Source of the DNA: Streptomyces sp. T12
GTDB lineage: Bacteria > Actinomycetota > Actinomycetes > Streptomycetales > Streptomycetaceae
Assembly (NCBI RefSeq): GCF_028736035.1
Contig: NZ_CP117866.1
Coordinates: 1,736,001-1,800,000, forward strand
Direction: 5' to 3'
DNA length: 64,000 nucleotides
Shown here: positions 45,393 to 54,405 of the stretch, in pieces
How the letters are laid out: each line of letters starts with the position of its first letter
Position numbering within the stretch: position 1 is the stretch's first letter
Notes under the pieces: model-generated
The model's input: the letters and a program-made list of their open reading frames with translations, nothing else
Told to the model about the DNA's origin: nothing
The model's database searches: none
Program-made: the position numbers and the translations under genes

Positions 45393-46100
45393 ATGCCCGA
45401 AATCTTCATCAACTACCGCACCGGCGACGGCGAACAGGTCGCGGCGACCCTCGACAACGCGCTGCGCACCCGCTTCGGCGACGACCACGTCTATCGGGCC
45501 AGCCGCTCGATCGCGCCCGGTGACCTGTTCGACAGCGACCTGATCACCAACGTGCGCAACAGCTCCGTCCTCCTCGCCCTCATCGGCGACCGCTGGCTGG
45601 ACAAGCCCACGCTCGGCACCGACGAGGACTGGGTCACCAAGGAGATCCTGGAAGCCTTCCGCCACGACATCCGGGTCATCCCCGTGCTCATCGGCCGACG
45701 CACCGAACGGCCGGCCAAGCGCGACCTGCCCGACAGTCTTCTGTGGCTCACCGACTGCCAGACCCTCCGCTACGACCACCAGACCGACGAACGCGACCTG
45801 AAGCACATCGGCGACGCACTCGCGGACCTCGTCCCCTCACTCGCCGCCGCCGACCGCACGGTCCAAGAGCCGGACGCGCCCGCGGCGACCGGCAACAGCA
45901 CGGGCGATCTGAACAACTCATGGGTGGTGCACACGGGTCAGGTCACGGGCGGCGCCATCCATATCGGCCCCGACGAATCGCGCCACAGCCACCACACCGT
46001 CCACCAGAACGGAACCGGCGCCAACTATGTGGCGGGAGACAACCACGGCGGCATCCGCCAGAGCTTCGGCGCCACCCCGCCGGCCGAGGACGGCGAGTGA
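45393..46100 (+). CDS. TIR-domain protein with Gly/Asn/His-rich C-terminal tail
   Basis: A 235-residue protein. Residues 1-145 are a bacterial TIR domain: strand A EIFINYRTGD, the BB-loop region HVYRASRSIAPGDLF, strand C SSVLLALIGDRWL, and DEDWVTKEILEAF, where E84 occupies the position of the catalytic glutamate of NAD-cleaving TIRs. The tail (about 160-235) is low-complexity, with NNSWVVHTGQVTGGAIHIG and GANYVAGDNHGGIRQSFG. This resembles the short beta-arch amyloid signalling motifs found on bacterial TIR and NLR-like proteins. NADase or signalling activity is inference. Its stop overlaps the next gene's GTG by 4 bp. Confidence 0.88.
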   Translation: MPEIFINYRTGDGEQVAATLDNALRTRFGDDHVYRASRSIAPGDLFDSDLITNVRNSSVLLALIGDRWLDKPTLGTDEDWVTKEILEAFRHDIRVIPVLIGRRTERPAKRDLPDSLLWLTDCQTLRYDHQTDERDLKHIGDALADLVPSLAAADRTVQEPDAPAATGNSTGDLNNSWVVHTGQVTGGAIHIGPDESRHSHHTVHQNGTGANYVAGDNHGGIRQSFGATPPAEDGE

Positions 46101-48058
46101 CGACCGATGTCCCCGGCCCACCGGGCGACGAACCGACCCAGCCGGGAACGACGAACAACTACCACATCCTCTTCGGACAGGCCCCCTCGCCGACGCCCGC
46201 CTCGCCCCGACAGGTGGCCGAACAGCAACTGCGCCACCTCCAACGGCGGTTCGCCCGTCCCGGCAACCTCAACGACGCCTACGACACCCTGGAAGAGCAC
46301 AACATCGTCTTCCTCGACGGCGCCCCGGGAAACGGCAGGACCTCGGCGGCCCGCGTCCTCCTGCGTGAACTGCCGCGCGGCACGGGGATCTACCACGAGA
46401 TCGCCACCGTTCTGGAGGGAAGATCACCGGAGATCCTCTCCCCCGGCCTCGTCGGGGAGGAGGACCGCATGCTGCTGGACCTGTCGGCGGTGGGCGAAGA
46501 CCTCTGGAAGCAGTACCACGACAGACTCCTCGGCTTTCACAAGATCCTCGCGGACAAGCGGGCGTACCTGGCCGTCGTGCTCCCGCATCAGTACGCGGAC
46601 CAGTTGAGTCCGGACTTCACCGGCTACCGCAGGCCGGTCAACCGTCCCGACGAGTTGGATGTGGTGGCCTCCCGTCTGCGCGCGGACGGTGTCACCGTCG
46701 GCCGTCCCCGGCCGGCTCCGCCCGCGCTGCGCGAGTATCTGGGCATCCACCCACCCATGCGTGAGCTGGCACGGCTGGCCGATCTCATCCTGGAGGCGCG
46801 CAAGGCGCTGCGTCCGGACAGCACCTTCACGGACTGGTGCGACCTGGCGATCACGGCTCAGACCGCCCGGGCCGAGGAGGTCGACTCCTTCGTCCCGGGA
46901 CTGCGGAAGGGTCCTCAGCGGGCCCTGCTGCTAACCGTGGCCATGCTGCACGGGGCACCCGCCGATATCGTCCATCGGGCCACGGCACTCCTCCAGGAAC
47001 TCCTCGGCATCCCGCAGGACGACCGCCCGCTCCTCGAACACAAGGGGCTCACCGAGCGCCTGCACAAGGTCGGCGCGACCCGCGACGACACGACCTGTGT
47101 GCACTTCGAGAAGCTCCGCTACGACCATGCCGTGCGCCGCCACTTCTGGCTGAACATGCCGGACCTTCGCGACCCGCTGCGCCAGTGGGTGGACCAGGTG
47201 CTCGAGCTGCCGCAGCTCCCCGACATCGACCACAGGCGGCTCGTCGTGCGGTTCGCGGAGCTGTGCCTGGCCACGGACCAGGACGAGCTGTTCCGTACCG
47301 CCTCGGCCTGGGCGGGGAAACGAGGCAGCAGGGCGACCGTGACGTACCTGCGTGCCGCCGCGGAGTTGCTCCGCTGGGGTGTCGAGAACGAGGAGACCAG
47401 CCAGCTCTTCCGCACGACGATCTACTCATGGTCGAAGAACTCGATCACGGCCGGACTGCGCCATGTCCTGATCGCGGTGTGCGCCGGGGTCATGTCGGTC
47501 CACTACCCGGAACAGGCCGTCGTCCGACTGCACCACCTGGCCCGCCGAGAACCGCCCCGCGAACCCAGGGCTCGTGGCGTCCTGCTGGAATTCGTCGCAC
47601 AGGACCTACGGCTCCAGCTCTACCTCCTCTACCGTCTGTTTCTCTTCTCCCCCACCAACCCCAGGCACAAGGAGTTCGACGCCCGCCTGTTCCTCGATCT
47701 CGTCGCCGTACCGACCTGGCCCGCGCACTCCTTCCTCCGCAACCCCGTGACCCGGGACTGGCTCGCGGGGTGCTGGACGGCCGTGTTCCGGCACACCGAC
47801 AGCGTGATCTGGCCGCCGTGTGTCAAGCAGTGGATCAGGGCCGCGAACAGCTCCGACGACCCGGCGCTCGTCCACCACGCCCTGAGCGTGCTGGTCGACG
47901 CCGCGGCCGGCAGCTATCGCGCTCTCCGCCAGGTCTACGCCACGGCCCGCGCCTCGCTCTCCGCCGAAGAGGCCCGCCTGCTCCTGTCCAGGATCCATGA
48001 GGCTCAGCGCGCAGGCCTGTCACCGCGGTCCAAGTCACAGGAGGGTCCACAGTCATGA
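46097..48058 (+). CDS. P-loop protein with variant Walker A (Arg for Lys), conflict-system NTPase-like
   Basis: A 653-residue protein that I cannot assign to a named family. A Pro-rich N-terminus contains TTNNYHILFGQAP (residues 18-30), then a helical segment. IVFLDGAPGNGRTSAARVLL (70-89) reads as a P-loop (GxxGxGxTS) whose usual Lys is Arg81. RMLLDLSAV near 125 could be Walker B. The remaining 450 residues are helical, with repeats like those of STAND/NLR sensor regions and several Trp-rich stretches near the end. No transmembrane segment. It starts at a GTG overlapping the TIR stop and ends overlapping the membrane protein start, so all three are tightly coupled. Confidence 0.75.
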   Translation: MTTDVPGPPGDEPTQPGTTNNYHILFGQAPSPTPASPRQVAEQQLRHLQRRFARPGNLNDAYDTLEEHNIVFLDGAPGNGRTSAARVLLRELPRGTGIYHEIATVLEGRSPEILSPGLVGEEDRMLLDLSAVGEDLWKQYHDRLLGFHKILADKRAYLAVVLPHQYADQLSPDFTGYRRPVNRPDELDVVASRLRADGVTVGRPRPAPPALREYLGIHPPMRELARLADLILEARKALRPDSTFTDWCDLAITAQTARAEEVDSFVPGLRKGPQRALLLTVAMLHGAPADIVHRATALLQELLGIPQDDRPLLEHKGLTERLHKVGATRDDTTCVHFEKLRYDHAVRRHFWLNMPDLRDPLRQWVDQVLELPQLPDIDHRRLVVRFAELCLATDQDELFRTASAWAGKRGSRATVTYLRAAAELLRWGVENEETSQLFRTTIYSWSKNSITAGLRHVLIAVCAGVMSVHYPEQAVVRLHHLARREPPREPRARGVLLEFVAQDLRLQLYLLYRLFLFSPTNPRHKEFDARLFLDLVAVPTWPAHSFLRNPVTRDWLAGCWTAVFRHTDSVIWPPCVKQWIRAANSSDDPALVHHALSVLVDAAAGSYRALRQVYATARASLSAEEARLLLSRIHEAQRAGLSPRSKSQEGPQS

Positions 48059-49131
48059 GTTCCGGTCAGAAGACCGTCTCCGTCTTTCTCATGCTGATCA
48101 GCTCGATGCTCGTGCTGATCCTCGGTCTGTACGTGTCCTGGCCGATCTGGGCCTGGCCCGTCGCCGTCGTTCTCCTGGGAGCGTCCTGGGCAGGGGCCAC
48201 GACCGCGGCGTCGCGAGTGAACCGGGGGAAGCTGTTCCCCGACACCGTGACGGCACCGCCGGTGCCGGAGGTGGAGCGTCGCGAGCTGTCCGTGAAGGAC
48301 GTCGCACTGCCGAGTGCGCTGGAGGACTACGACTTCCTCCTGTCCGCGACCATCCGCTGGTGTCCCGAGAAGCCCTACGCGCAGGAGACCGGGATCCACC
48401 ACGGAGGGTTGGCGGTGGAAGCCATCCTCGCCCGCGCCCGGACCATCACCGCTGCCTGCGATCCCTTCCGCAGCTCCCTCGTTCAACACGAACTGAGCGG
48501 AGCGCTGGCCGAGATGTACCCCGACCGCAGCGGGCACATCCGGGCGATGGCCCTGGACGTCGTACTCCGGCTCTCCGAGGAGGACCAGAACCGGCTGGAC
48601 CGACTCGCCGCCATCCGCAAGGACGAGGAGCTGTGGGAGCACGAACGCAAATGGGAGAAGAGCCGTCGCGCCTATCTGGGCGACGACGTCCTGCGTGACA
48701 CGGGACGTGCCGTGGTCTGGTGGCTGGCCAAGAACGACGACCAGGTGGAGAAGACCGTCGAGGACATCGGGCTGCTCGCCCGGCTCACCTCGGCCGCCAA
48801 CAACGAACAGGTCGCCGAGCCCTTCCGGCATCTCGTGCCGGACGCCTTCCCCGAGACGCCTGCGGCAAAGACGCCACGCGGTCCGGCCGACCTGTTCACC
48901 GACTTCATGCAGGGGCTGGGCTTCAAGCCCGGCGCCGACGACTGCATGATGGTCGCCGATCAGGTGGCCATGGCCATAAAGGAAAAGGACGCGGAGGCGG
49001 CCGAGGAGATCCGCAACCGGTTCGCCCCACCCAACGAGAGCGAAGACCAGGGCCGGGACGGGGATGACGACGGCGGCGGAGACGATCCGGACGCCCCTTC
49101 GACGGGCATCGGGCCTGTCACCGAGGAGTAG
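48055..49131 (+). CDS. Two-TM membrane protein with long cytosolic domain
   Basis: A 358-residue protein with two hydrophobic helices at the N-terminus (VFLMLISSMLVLILGLYV and IWAWPVAVVLLGASWAG, about residues 10-48) and a cytosolic domain. The beta-rich start of that domain (LPSALEDYDFLLSATIRWCP) and following helices loosely recall SPFH/band-7 proteins. A charged helix with coiled-coil character (LDRLAAIRKDEELWEHERKWEKSRRAYL) comes next, then VVWWLAKNDD, and a very acidic tail (DDDGGGDDPDAP). It starts with a 4-bp overlap with the P-loop gene. The likely role is a membrane anchor or effector for the TIR/P-loop pair. I do not recognise the family with confidence. Confidence 0.7.
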   Translation: MSSGQKTVSVFLMLISSMLVLILGLYVSWPIWAWPVAVVLLGASWAGATTAASRVNRGKLFPDTVTAPPVPEVERRELSVKDVALPSALEDYDFLLSATIRWCPEKPYAQETGIHHGGLAVEAILARARTITAACDPFRSSLVQHELSGALAEMYPDRSGHIRAMALDVVLRLSEEDQNRLDRLAAIRKDEELWEHERKWEKSRRAYLGDDVLRDTGRAVVWWLAKNDDQVEKTVEDIGLLARLTSAANNEQVAEPFRHLVPDAFPETPAAKTPRGPADLFTDFMQGLGFKPGADDCMMVADQVAMAIKEKDAEAAEEIRNRFAPPNESEDQGRDGDDDGGGDDPDAPSTGIGPVTEE

Positions 49132-49153
49132 GCCCGCGCCCGGGAAACACGAA

Positions 49154-49185
49154 CGAGGCCCGGTTCCCGCAGGAACCGGGCCTCG
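49154..49185. terminator. Strong bidirectional terminator
   Basis: A perfect 14-bp stem (CGAGGCCCGGTTCC and complement) with a CGCA loop between the stop of the membrane protein and the convergent metK stop. It isolates the TIR block from metK. Confidence 0.9.
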
Positions 49186-49204
49186 CACAAGCCTGGGATC
49201 AGGC

Positions 49205-50413
49205 CTACAGCCCCACAGCCTTCCGCAGCGCCTCCACCCGGTCCGTCCGCTCCCAGGTGAACTCCGGCAGCTCACGGCCGAAGTGGCCGTAGGCCGCGGT
49301 CTGGGCGTAGATCGGGCGCAGCAGGTCCAGGTCGCGGATGATCGCGGCCGGGCGCAGGTCGAAGACCTCGTCGATGGCCTTCTCGATCTTCTCGGTGTCG
49401 ATCTTGGCCGTACCGAAGGTCTCGACGAACAGACCGACGGGCTCGGCCTTGCCGATCGCGTACGCCACCTGCACCTCGCAGCGCGCGGCAAGGCCCGCGG
49501 CGACGATGTTCTTGGCGACCCAGCGCATCGCGTACGCGGCCGAGCGGTCCACCTTGGACGGGTCCTTGCCCGAGAAGGCACCACCGCCGTGGCGGGCCAT
49601 GCCGCCGTACGTGTCGATGATGATCTTCCGACCGGTCAGGCCCGCGTCACCCATCGGGCCGCCGATCTCGAAGCGGCCGGTGGGGTTGACCAGGAGACGG
49701 TAGTTCTCGGTGTCCAGCTTGATGCCGTCGTCGAGGAGAGCCTTGAGCTCCGGCTCGACCACGAACTCCCGGATGTCGGGGGCGAGGAGCGAGTCCAGGT
49801 CGATGTCGCTCGCGTGCTGCGAGGAGACCACGACCGTGTCCAGGCGGACCGCCTTGTCGCCGTCGTACTCGATGGTGACCTGCGTCTTGCCGTCCGGGCG
49901 CAGGTAGGGGATCGTGCCGTTCTTGCGGACCTCGGACAGGCGCTTGGACAGGCGGTGCGCCAGGAAGATCGGCAGCGGCATCAGCGTCGGCGTCTCGTCC
50001 GTCGCGTAGCCGAACATCAGGCCCTGGTCACCGGCACCCTGGCGGTCCAGCTCGTCTTCGTCGCCCTCGACCCGGGACTCGTACGCCGTGTCCACGCCCT
50101 GCGCGATGTCCGGCGACTGCGCGCCGATCGAGACGGAGACACCGCAGGAGGCGCCGTCGAAGCCCTTCTTCGAGGAGTCGTAGCCGATCTCGAGGATCTT
50201 GTTGCGGACCAGCGTCGCGATGTCCGCGTACGTCTTGGTCGTGACCTCTCCGGCCACATGCACCAGGCCGGTCGTGATCAGGGTCTCGACGGCGACCCGA
50301 GAGGTCGGGTCCTCGCGCAGAAGCGCGTCGAGAATGGTGTCGCTGATCTGGTCAGCGATCTTGTCGGGGTGACCCTCGGTCACGGACTCCGAGGTGAACA
50401 GGCGACGGGACAC
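49205..50413 (-). CDS. metK: S-adenosylmethionine synthetase
   Basis: Makes SAM from methionine and ATP. The 402-residue protein shows all family signatures: [20 protein letters not shown] (ATP and metal site), [16 protein letters not shown], the methionine/ATP loop region [26 protein letters not shown] and [28 protein letters not shown] start at the GTG at 50413 with GGGAG upstream; the open frame continues 5' without homology. SAM supply affects antibiotic production in streptomycetes. It follows coaBC on the same strand, 239 bp away. I looked for a SAM riboswitch in that gap and could not identify one. Confidence 0.97.
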   Translation of the reverse strand: MSRRLFTSESVTEGHPDKIADQISDTILDALLREDPTSRVAVETLITTGLVHVAGEVTTKTYADIATLVRNKILEIGYDSSKKGFDGASCGVSVSIGAQSPDIAQGVDTAYESRVEGDEDELDRQGAGDQGLMFGYATDETPTLMPLPIFLAHRLSKRLSEVRKNGTIPYLRPDGKTQVTIEYDGDKAVRLDTVVVSSQHASDIDLDSLLAPDIREFVVEPELKALLDDGIKLDTENYRLLVNPTGRFEIGGPMGDAGLTGRKIIIDTYGGMARHGGGAFSGKDPSKVDRSAAYAMRWVAKNIVAAGLAARCEVQVAYAIGKAEPVGLFVETFGTAKIDTEKIEKAIDEVFDLRPAAIIRDLDLLRPIYAQTAAYGHFGRELPEFTWERTDRVEALRKAVGL

Positions 50414-50652
50414 AACGCTCCCTGTGGTTGCAGCGGCTGCTGGCTGATCATTGGCGGACGGGACGGGGGCTGCGCCCGGCGTCGTCCGAGGACAGTTTAT
50501 CTGTCGCGCTCGGCCGCGGGGCCCCTGTCTCGCCTCTCGGGAGCGCTGTGACCTGCGGCACGGGCATTCTGCCCAATGCCACATGCCCTTGGCCAGGGGC
50601 GCCACACCCGAATCGGGCAAGGCTCGGCCGAAGCCCGCAGCGCATCAAACAG

Positions 50653-51855
50653 TCACCCCAGTCGTCGCGCCACCAGGTCCCACACAGTTTCGGCCAGGGC
50701 TTCCTTGGGCCCGTGCGGTACGGGGGTCTCGCTGCCGTCGGCGCCCAGGACGACCGCCTCGTTCTCCTCCGAGCCGAAGGTCTTGCGCTCGCCCACCTCG
50801 TTCACCACCAGCAGGTCGCACCCCTTGCGTTCCAGCTTCTTGCGGCCGTTGGCCATGACGTCGTCCGTCTCGGCGGCGAAGCCGACGATGACCTGGCCGG
50901 GGCGGGCGCGGTCGGTCGAGATCTCCGCGAGGATGTCCGGATTCCGCACCAGGACGATGGGGTCCGGGTCCTGGCCGTCCTTCTTCTTGATCTTTCCGGC
51001 GGCGTACGTCTCCGGGCGGAAGTCCGCGACGGCGGCCGCCATCACCACCGCGTCAGCGTCCGCGACGGCCTTGAGGACCGCTTCCCTCAGCTGTACGGCC
51101 GTGCCGACCTGCACGACGTCCACGCCCGCCGGGTCGGGCAACCCGGTGTTCGCCGCGAGCAGCGTGACGCGGGCGCCCCGGGCGGCGGCGGTGCGGGCGA
51201 GGGCGTAGCCCTGCTTGCCGGAGGAGCGGTTGCCGAGGAAGCGGACCGGGTCGAGGGGCTCGCGGGTGCCGCCGGCGCTCACGACGACGTGCCGGCCCTT
51301 GAGGTCCGGCTCGGTGACGCCCCGGGCCAGGACCCGGCGACAGACCTCGAAGATCTCCGCGGGGTCGGGCAGTCGGCCCTTGCCCGTGTCGACGCCGGTG
51401 AGCCGGCCGACGGCGGGCTCGATGACGACCGCGCCGCGGCGGCGCAGCGTCGCCACGTTCTCCTGCGTGGCCGGGTGCTCCCACATCTCGGTGTGCATGG
51501 CGGGCGCGAAGACGACCGGGCAGCGGGCGGTGAGCAGCGTGTTGGTCAGCAGGTCGTCGGCGAGGCCGTGCGCGGCCTTGGCGAGCATGTCGGCCGTGGC
51601 CGGGGCGACGACCACCAGGTCGGCCTGCTGGCCGATGCGGACGTGCGGAACCTCGTGGACGTCGTCCCAGACCTCCGTCGAGACGGGATGGCCGGACAGG
51701 GCGGACCAGGTGGCGGCGCCGACGAAGTGCAGCGCGGAGGCGGTGGGCACGACCCGGACGTCATGCCCGGACTCCGTGAGTCTGCGCAGCAGCTCACAGG
51801 CCTTGTACGCGGCGATGCCACCACTGACCCCCAGAACGACCTTGGGCTTGTCCAC
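50653..51855 (-). CDS. coaBC: Phosphopantothenoylcysteine synthetase/decarboxylase
   Basis: A bifunctional coenzyme A enzyme of 400 residues (also called dfp). The N-terminal flavoprotein decarboxylase CoaC (about 1-180) has GVSGGIAAYKACELLRRL, HVRIGQQADLVVVAPATADMLAKAAHGLADDLL and the substrate-recognition PAMHTEMWEHPATQEN motif. The C-terminal CoaB ligase (about 185-400) has VSAGGTREPLDPVRFLGNRSSGKQGYALA. It converts 4'-phosphopantothenate and cysteine to 4'-phosphopantetheine. I start at the GTG at 51855, with a GGGAGG site. It lies in the conserved gmk-rpoZ-coaBC-metK run and is separated from rpoZ by a terminator-like hairpin. Confidence 0.96.
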   Translation of the reverse strand: MDKPKVVLGVSGGIAAYKACELLRRLTESGHDVRVVPTASALHFVGAATWSALSGHPVSTEVWDDVHEVPHVRIGQQADLVVVAPATADMLAKAAHGLADDLLTNTLLTARCPVVFAPAMHTEMWEHPATQENVATLRRRGAVVIEPAVGRLTGVDTGKGRLPDPAEIFEVCRRVLARGVTEPDLKGRHVVVSAGGTREPLDPVRFLGNRSSGKQGYALARTAAARGARVTLLAANTGLPDPAGVDVVQVGTAVQLREAVLKAVADADAVVMAAAVADFRPETYAAGKIKKKDGQDPDPIVLVRNPDILAEISTDRARPGQVIVGFAAETDDVMANGRKKLERKGCDLLVVNEVGERKTFGSEENEAVVLGADGSETPVPHGPKEALAETVWDLVARRLG

Positions 51856-51910
51856 CGCGGGCCTCCCACTCGTTGAACCGACGACTCGAACCGACGACTC
51901 CATGACACAC

Positions 51911-51943
51911 CACAGGCCCGACAGTCACGCTGCCGGGCCTGTG
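51911..51943 (-). terminator. Hairpin after rpoZ
   Basis: A perfect 10-bp stem CACAGGCCCG (51911-51920) / CGGGCCTGTG (51934-51943), with a small inner CAG/CTG pairing, lies 31 bp past the rpoZ stop. It could end or attenuate transcription before coaBC. Confidence 0.7.
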
Positions 51944-51973
51944 GAAAAGCCAGCTCAAAGCTGAAAATACTAC

Positions 51974-52246
51974 TTACTGCGCCGGGCCTTCGACGGCCTC
52001 GGACGTCAGCAGACCCGCGTTGATCTCGCGCAGGGAGATCGAGAGCGGCTTCTCGTGGACGTGGGTGTCGACGAGCGGACCGACGTACTCGAGGAGGCCC
52101 TCGCCGAGCTGCGAGTAGTACGCGTTGATCTGGCGGGCCCGCTTGGCCGCGTAGATCACGAGGCTGTACTTCGAGTCGGTGGCCTCGAGGAGCTCGTCGA
52201 TCGGCGGGTTGATGATGCCCTCGGGCGCGGAGATGGAAGAGGACAC
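51974..52246 (-). CDS. rpoZ: RNA polymerase omega subunit
   Basis: A 90-residue omega subunit that assists assembly and stability of RNA polymerase through the beta' subunit. The [33 protein letters not shown] block carries the conserved helix and the AAKRARQIN core. The C-terminal extension [23 protein letters not shown] is typical of actinobacteria. It sits 84 bp downstream of gmk on the same strand, a widely conserved pairing. Loss of rpoZ is known to impair sporulation and antibiotic production in streptomycetes. Confidence 0.96.
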   Translation of the reverse strand: MSSSISAPEGIINPPIDELLEATDSKYSLVIYAAKRARQINAYYSQLGEGLLEYVGPLVDTHVHEKPLSISLREINAGLLTSEAVEGPAQ

Positions 52247-52330
52247 GCTCTACCTTCCGATGGATGGGAAAGATTCAGTGCGAATGATCAAGCCTGACCG
52301 AAACGACCAAGCTTCAACGATCAATCACGA

Positions 52331-52888
52331 TCACACAACGTCCATCAAGGCTAGCAGCTCGCGCGCTACGTCCTCGACGGAGGTGTTGACCAAGGTCACG
52401 TCGAACTCCGGCTCGGCCGCCAGCTCGACCTTCGCCGCGTCCAGGCGGCGCTCGATCACCTCGGGCGGCTCGGTGCCACGTCCGGTGAGTCTGCGCACGA
52501 GCTCCTCCCAGGAGGGAGGAGCCAGGAACACCAGCTGAGCCTCGGCCATGGACTCGCGGACCTGCCGGGCGCCCTGGAGGTCGATCTCCAGGAGCACCGG
52601 CTCACCCGCCTCCAGCCGCTCCAGCACAGCCGCACGCGGCGTGCCGTAGCGGTTGCCGGCGAACTCGGCCCACTCCAGCAGCTCGCCGTTGGCGATCAGC
52701 TTGTCCATCTCGTCGTCCGTGACGAAGAAGTAGTGGACTCCGTGCCGCTCGCCGGGACGGGGCTTGCGGGTCGTCGCCGACACCGAGAGCCAGACCTCGG
52801 GGTGTTCCTTGCGCATATGGGCGACGACCGTGCTCTTGCCGACCCCGGAGGGGCCGGAGAGCACGGTCAGTCGCGGACGTTCACTCAT
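52331..52888 (-). CDS. gmk: Guanylate kinase
   Basis: Phosphorylates GMP (and dGMP) to the diphosphate with ATP. The 185-residue protein contains the P-loop [12 protein letters not shown] (about residues 11-22), the GMP-binding [21 protein letters not shown] segment and the lid region [17 protein letters not shown], all as in the family. It is downstream of sIHF and upstream of rpoZ on the same strand; the sIHF-gmk-rpoZ order is conserved in streptomycetes. No unusual features. Confidence 0.96.
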   Translation of the reverse strand: MSERPRLTVLSGPSGVGKSTVVAHMRKEHPEVWLSVSATTRKPRPGERHGVHYFFVTDDEMDKLIANGELLEWAEFAGNRYGTPRAAVLERLEAGEPVLLEIDLQGARQVRESMAEAQLVFLAPPSWEELVRRLTGRGTEPPEVIERRLDAAKVELAAEPEFDVTLVNTSVEDVARELLALMDVV

Positions 52889-52947
52889 GCAGCGATTATT
52901 CCAGCAATCCCGGAGTGCCCGGGACTCCCAGTCCGGAGTACCCGGAC

Positions 52948-53271
52948 TCAGGAGCCGGTGCTGCCGAACTCACGCTCCAGGGAAGCGATCTGGTTCGAAC
53001 CGAGGCCACGCACGCGGCGGCTCTCGGAGATGCCGAGTCGCTCCATGATCTGCTTGGCGCGGACCTTGCCCACGCCCGGCAGGGACTCGAGCAGCGCGGA
53101 GACCTTCATCTTGCCGATGACGTCGTTCTCCTGGCCCTGCTTGATGACCTCGTGAAGAGAGGCGCCGGAGTGCTTGAGTCGATTCTTGACCTCGGCCCGC
53201 TCCCGGCGAGCCGCGGCGGCCTTTTCGAGCGCGGCTGCGCGCTGTTCAGGGGTAAGGGGCGGAAGAGCCAC
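52948..53271 (-). CDS. ihf: Actinobacterial integration host factor (sIHF/mIHF)
   Basis: A 107-residue basic nucleoid-associated protein. A long N-terminal helix ([29 protein letters not shown]) leads into a helix-two-turn-helix DNA-binding domain of S13 type, [26 protein letters not shown], with the glycine-rich hairpin contacting the minor groove. It binds DNA without sequence specificity, stimulates topoisomerase activity and affects condensation and sporulation. I start at the GTG giving [10 protein letters not shown]; the longer frame upstream is not supported. It lies upstream of gmk. Confidence 0.94.
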   Translation of the reverse strand: MALPPLTPEQRAAALEKAAAARRERAEVKNRLKHSGASLHEVIKQGQENDVIGKMKVSALLESLPGVGKVRAKQIMERLGISESRRVRGLGSNQIASLEREFGSTGS

Positions 53272-53559
53272 GCCTACGTCACCTCGGATGTTGAACTGTC
53301 GGATACGGACCGGTGAGGAACCTAGTCGCCCCACACCTGGGGAGCTACGAGCAACACGCTTGCCCGTTCACTCTCGTCGGAGACTAGCGGCCAAGTCCGC
53401 CAGAGTCAGCGAGAACAGCGGAAAAGTCCTGGTCAGCCTCCGTCAGGCCAGACATTTAGGACATAATGCCCCGGATTTGAGGATGTATTCAGACTCAAGT
53501 CGCCCCCGAGCCACTCATCGGAGGTCTCGCGCGAGCGACTCGAACGCCTCTGACGACGG

Positions 53560-54405
53560 TCAGTCGACCGACACAGCCGCCCGGATCTCGTCAGCGAAGC
53601 GTGACGCCGCGTCACGCAGCGCGACGACGTCGGGCCCGTGCCGCAGCACACCCCGGCTGACGTTCGGGACGACGTTGCGCACCGCCGCGCCGAAGACCCG
53701 GGGAAGATCGGCCGGCGTGGCTCCCTGCGCTCCGATGCCGGGCGCGAGGAGCGGACCGTTGATGTCGAGGTCGTACGTCGACAGGTCGCCGAGCGTGGCT
53801 CCGACGACGGCCCCGAAGGACCCCAGGGGCTCCTCCCCCGAGTTTTCGACAGCCAGGTGCCCCAGCATCGTCGCGCCGACGGTACGGCCGTCCGCGCGGA
53901 TCGCGTGCTGGACCTCGCCGCCTTCCGGGTTCGAGGTCAGCGCGAGCACGAACAGGCCGGTGCCGCTCTCGCGCGCCAGCGCGATCGCCGGCGACAGCGA
54001 CCCGTAGCCGAGGTACGGCGAGACCGTCAGCGCGTCCGAGAACAGCGGGGAGTCCTTCCGCAGGAAGGACTCGGCGTACGCGGCCATGGTCGAGCCGATG
54101 TCGCCGCGCTTGGCGTCCATGACGACCAGCGCACCGGCCGCCCGCGCCTCCTCGACCGACTTCTCCAGCACCGCGACACCGCGGGACCCGAAGCGCTCGA
54201 AGAACGCGCTCTGCGGCTTGAGCACGGCGACCCGGTCGGCCATCGCCTCGACGACCGTGCGGCTGAACCGCTCCAGGCCGGCCACGTCGTCGTTCAGGCC
54301 CCACTCGGCGAGCAGGGACGCGTGCGGGTCGATTCCGACGCACAGCGGGCCACGCTCGTCCATCGCGCGGCGAAGGCGTGCACCGAAGGGTTCCAGAGCA
54401 GTCAT
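53560..54405 (-). CDS. pyrF: Orotidine 5'-phosphate decarboxylase (type 2)
   Basis: Decarboxylates OMP to UMP, the last step of de novo UMP synthesis. The 281-residue length and the VVMDAKRGDIGSTMAAYAESFL motif, with its catalytic DxKRxDI, place it in the longer type-2 group found in actinobacteria. PLCVGIDPHASLL is the N-terminal phosphate-site strand. Its ATG overlaps the pyrD stop by 4 bp, so the two are coupled. The 288 bp after its stop up to sIHF (53272-53559) show nothing I can name. Confidence 0.95.
   Translation of the reverse strand: MTALEPFGARLRRAMDERGPLCVGIDPHASLLAEWGLNDDVAGLERFSRTVVEAMADRVAVLKPQSAFFERFGSRGVAVLEKSVEEARAAGALVVMDAKRGDIGSTMAAYAESFLRKDSPLFSDALTVSPYLGYGSLSPAIALARESGTGLFVLALTSNPEGGEVQHAIRADGRTVGATMLGHLAVENSGEEPLGSFGAVVGATLGDLSTYDLDINGPLLAPGIGAQGATPADLPRVFGAAVRNVVPNVSRGVLRHGPDVVALRDAASRFADEIRAAVSVD

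Noticed and set aside
50414-50652. Possible SAM riboswitch upstream of metK
   Set aside because: The 239-bp gap has short GC hairpins but I could not find the conserved blocks of SAM-I, SAM-II or SAM-IV. An Infernal search would decide.
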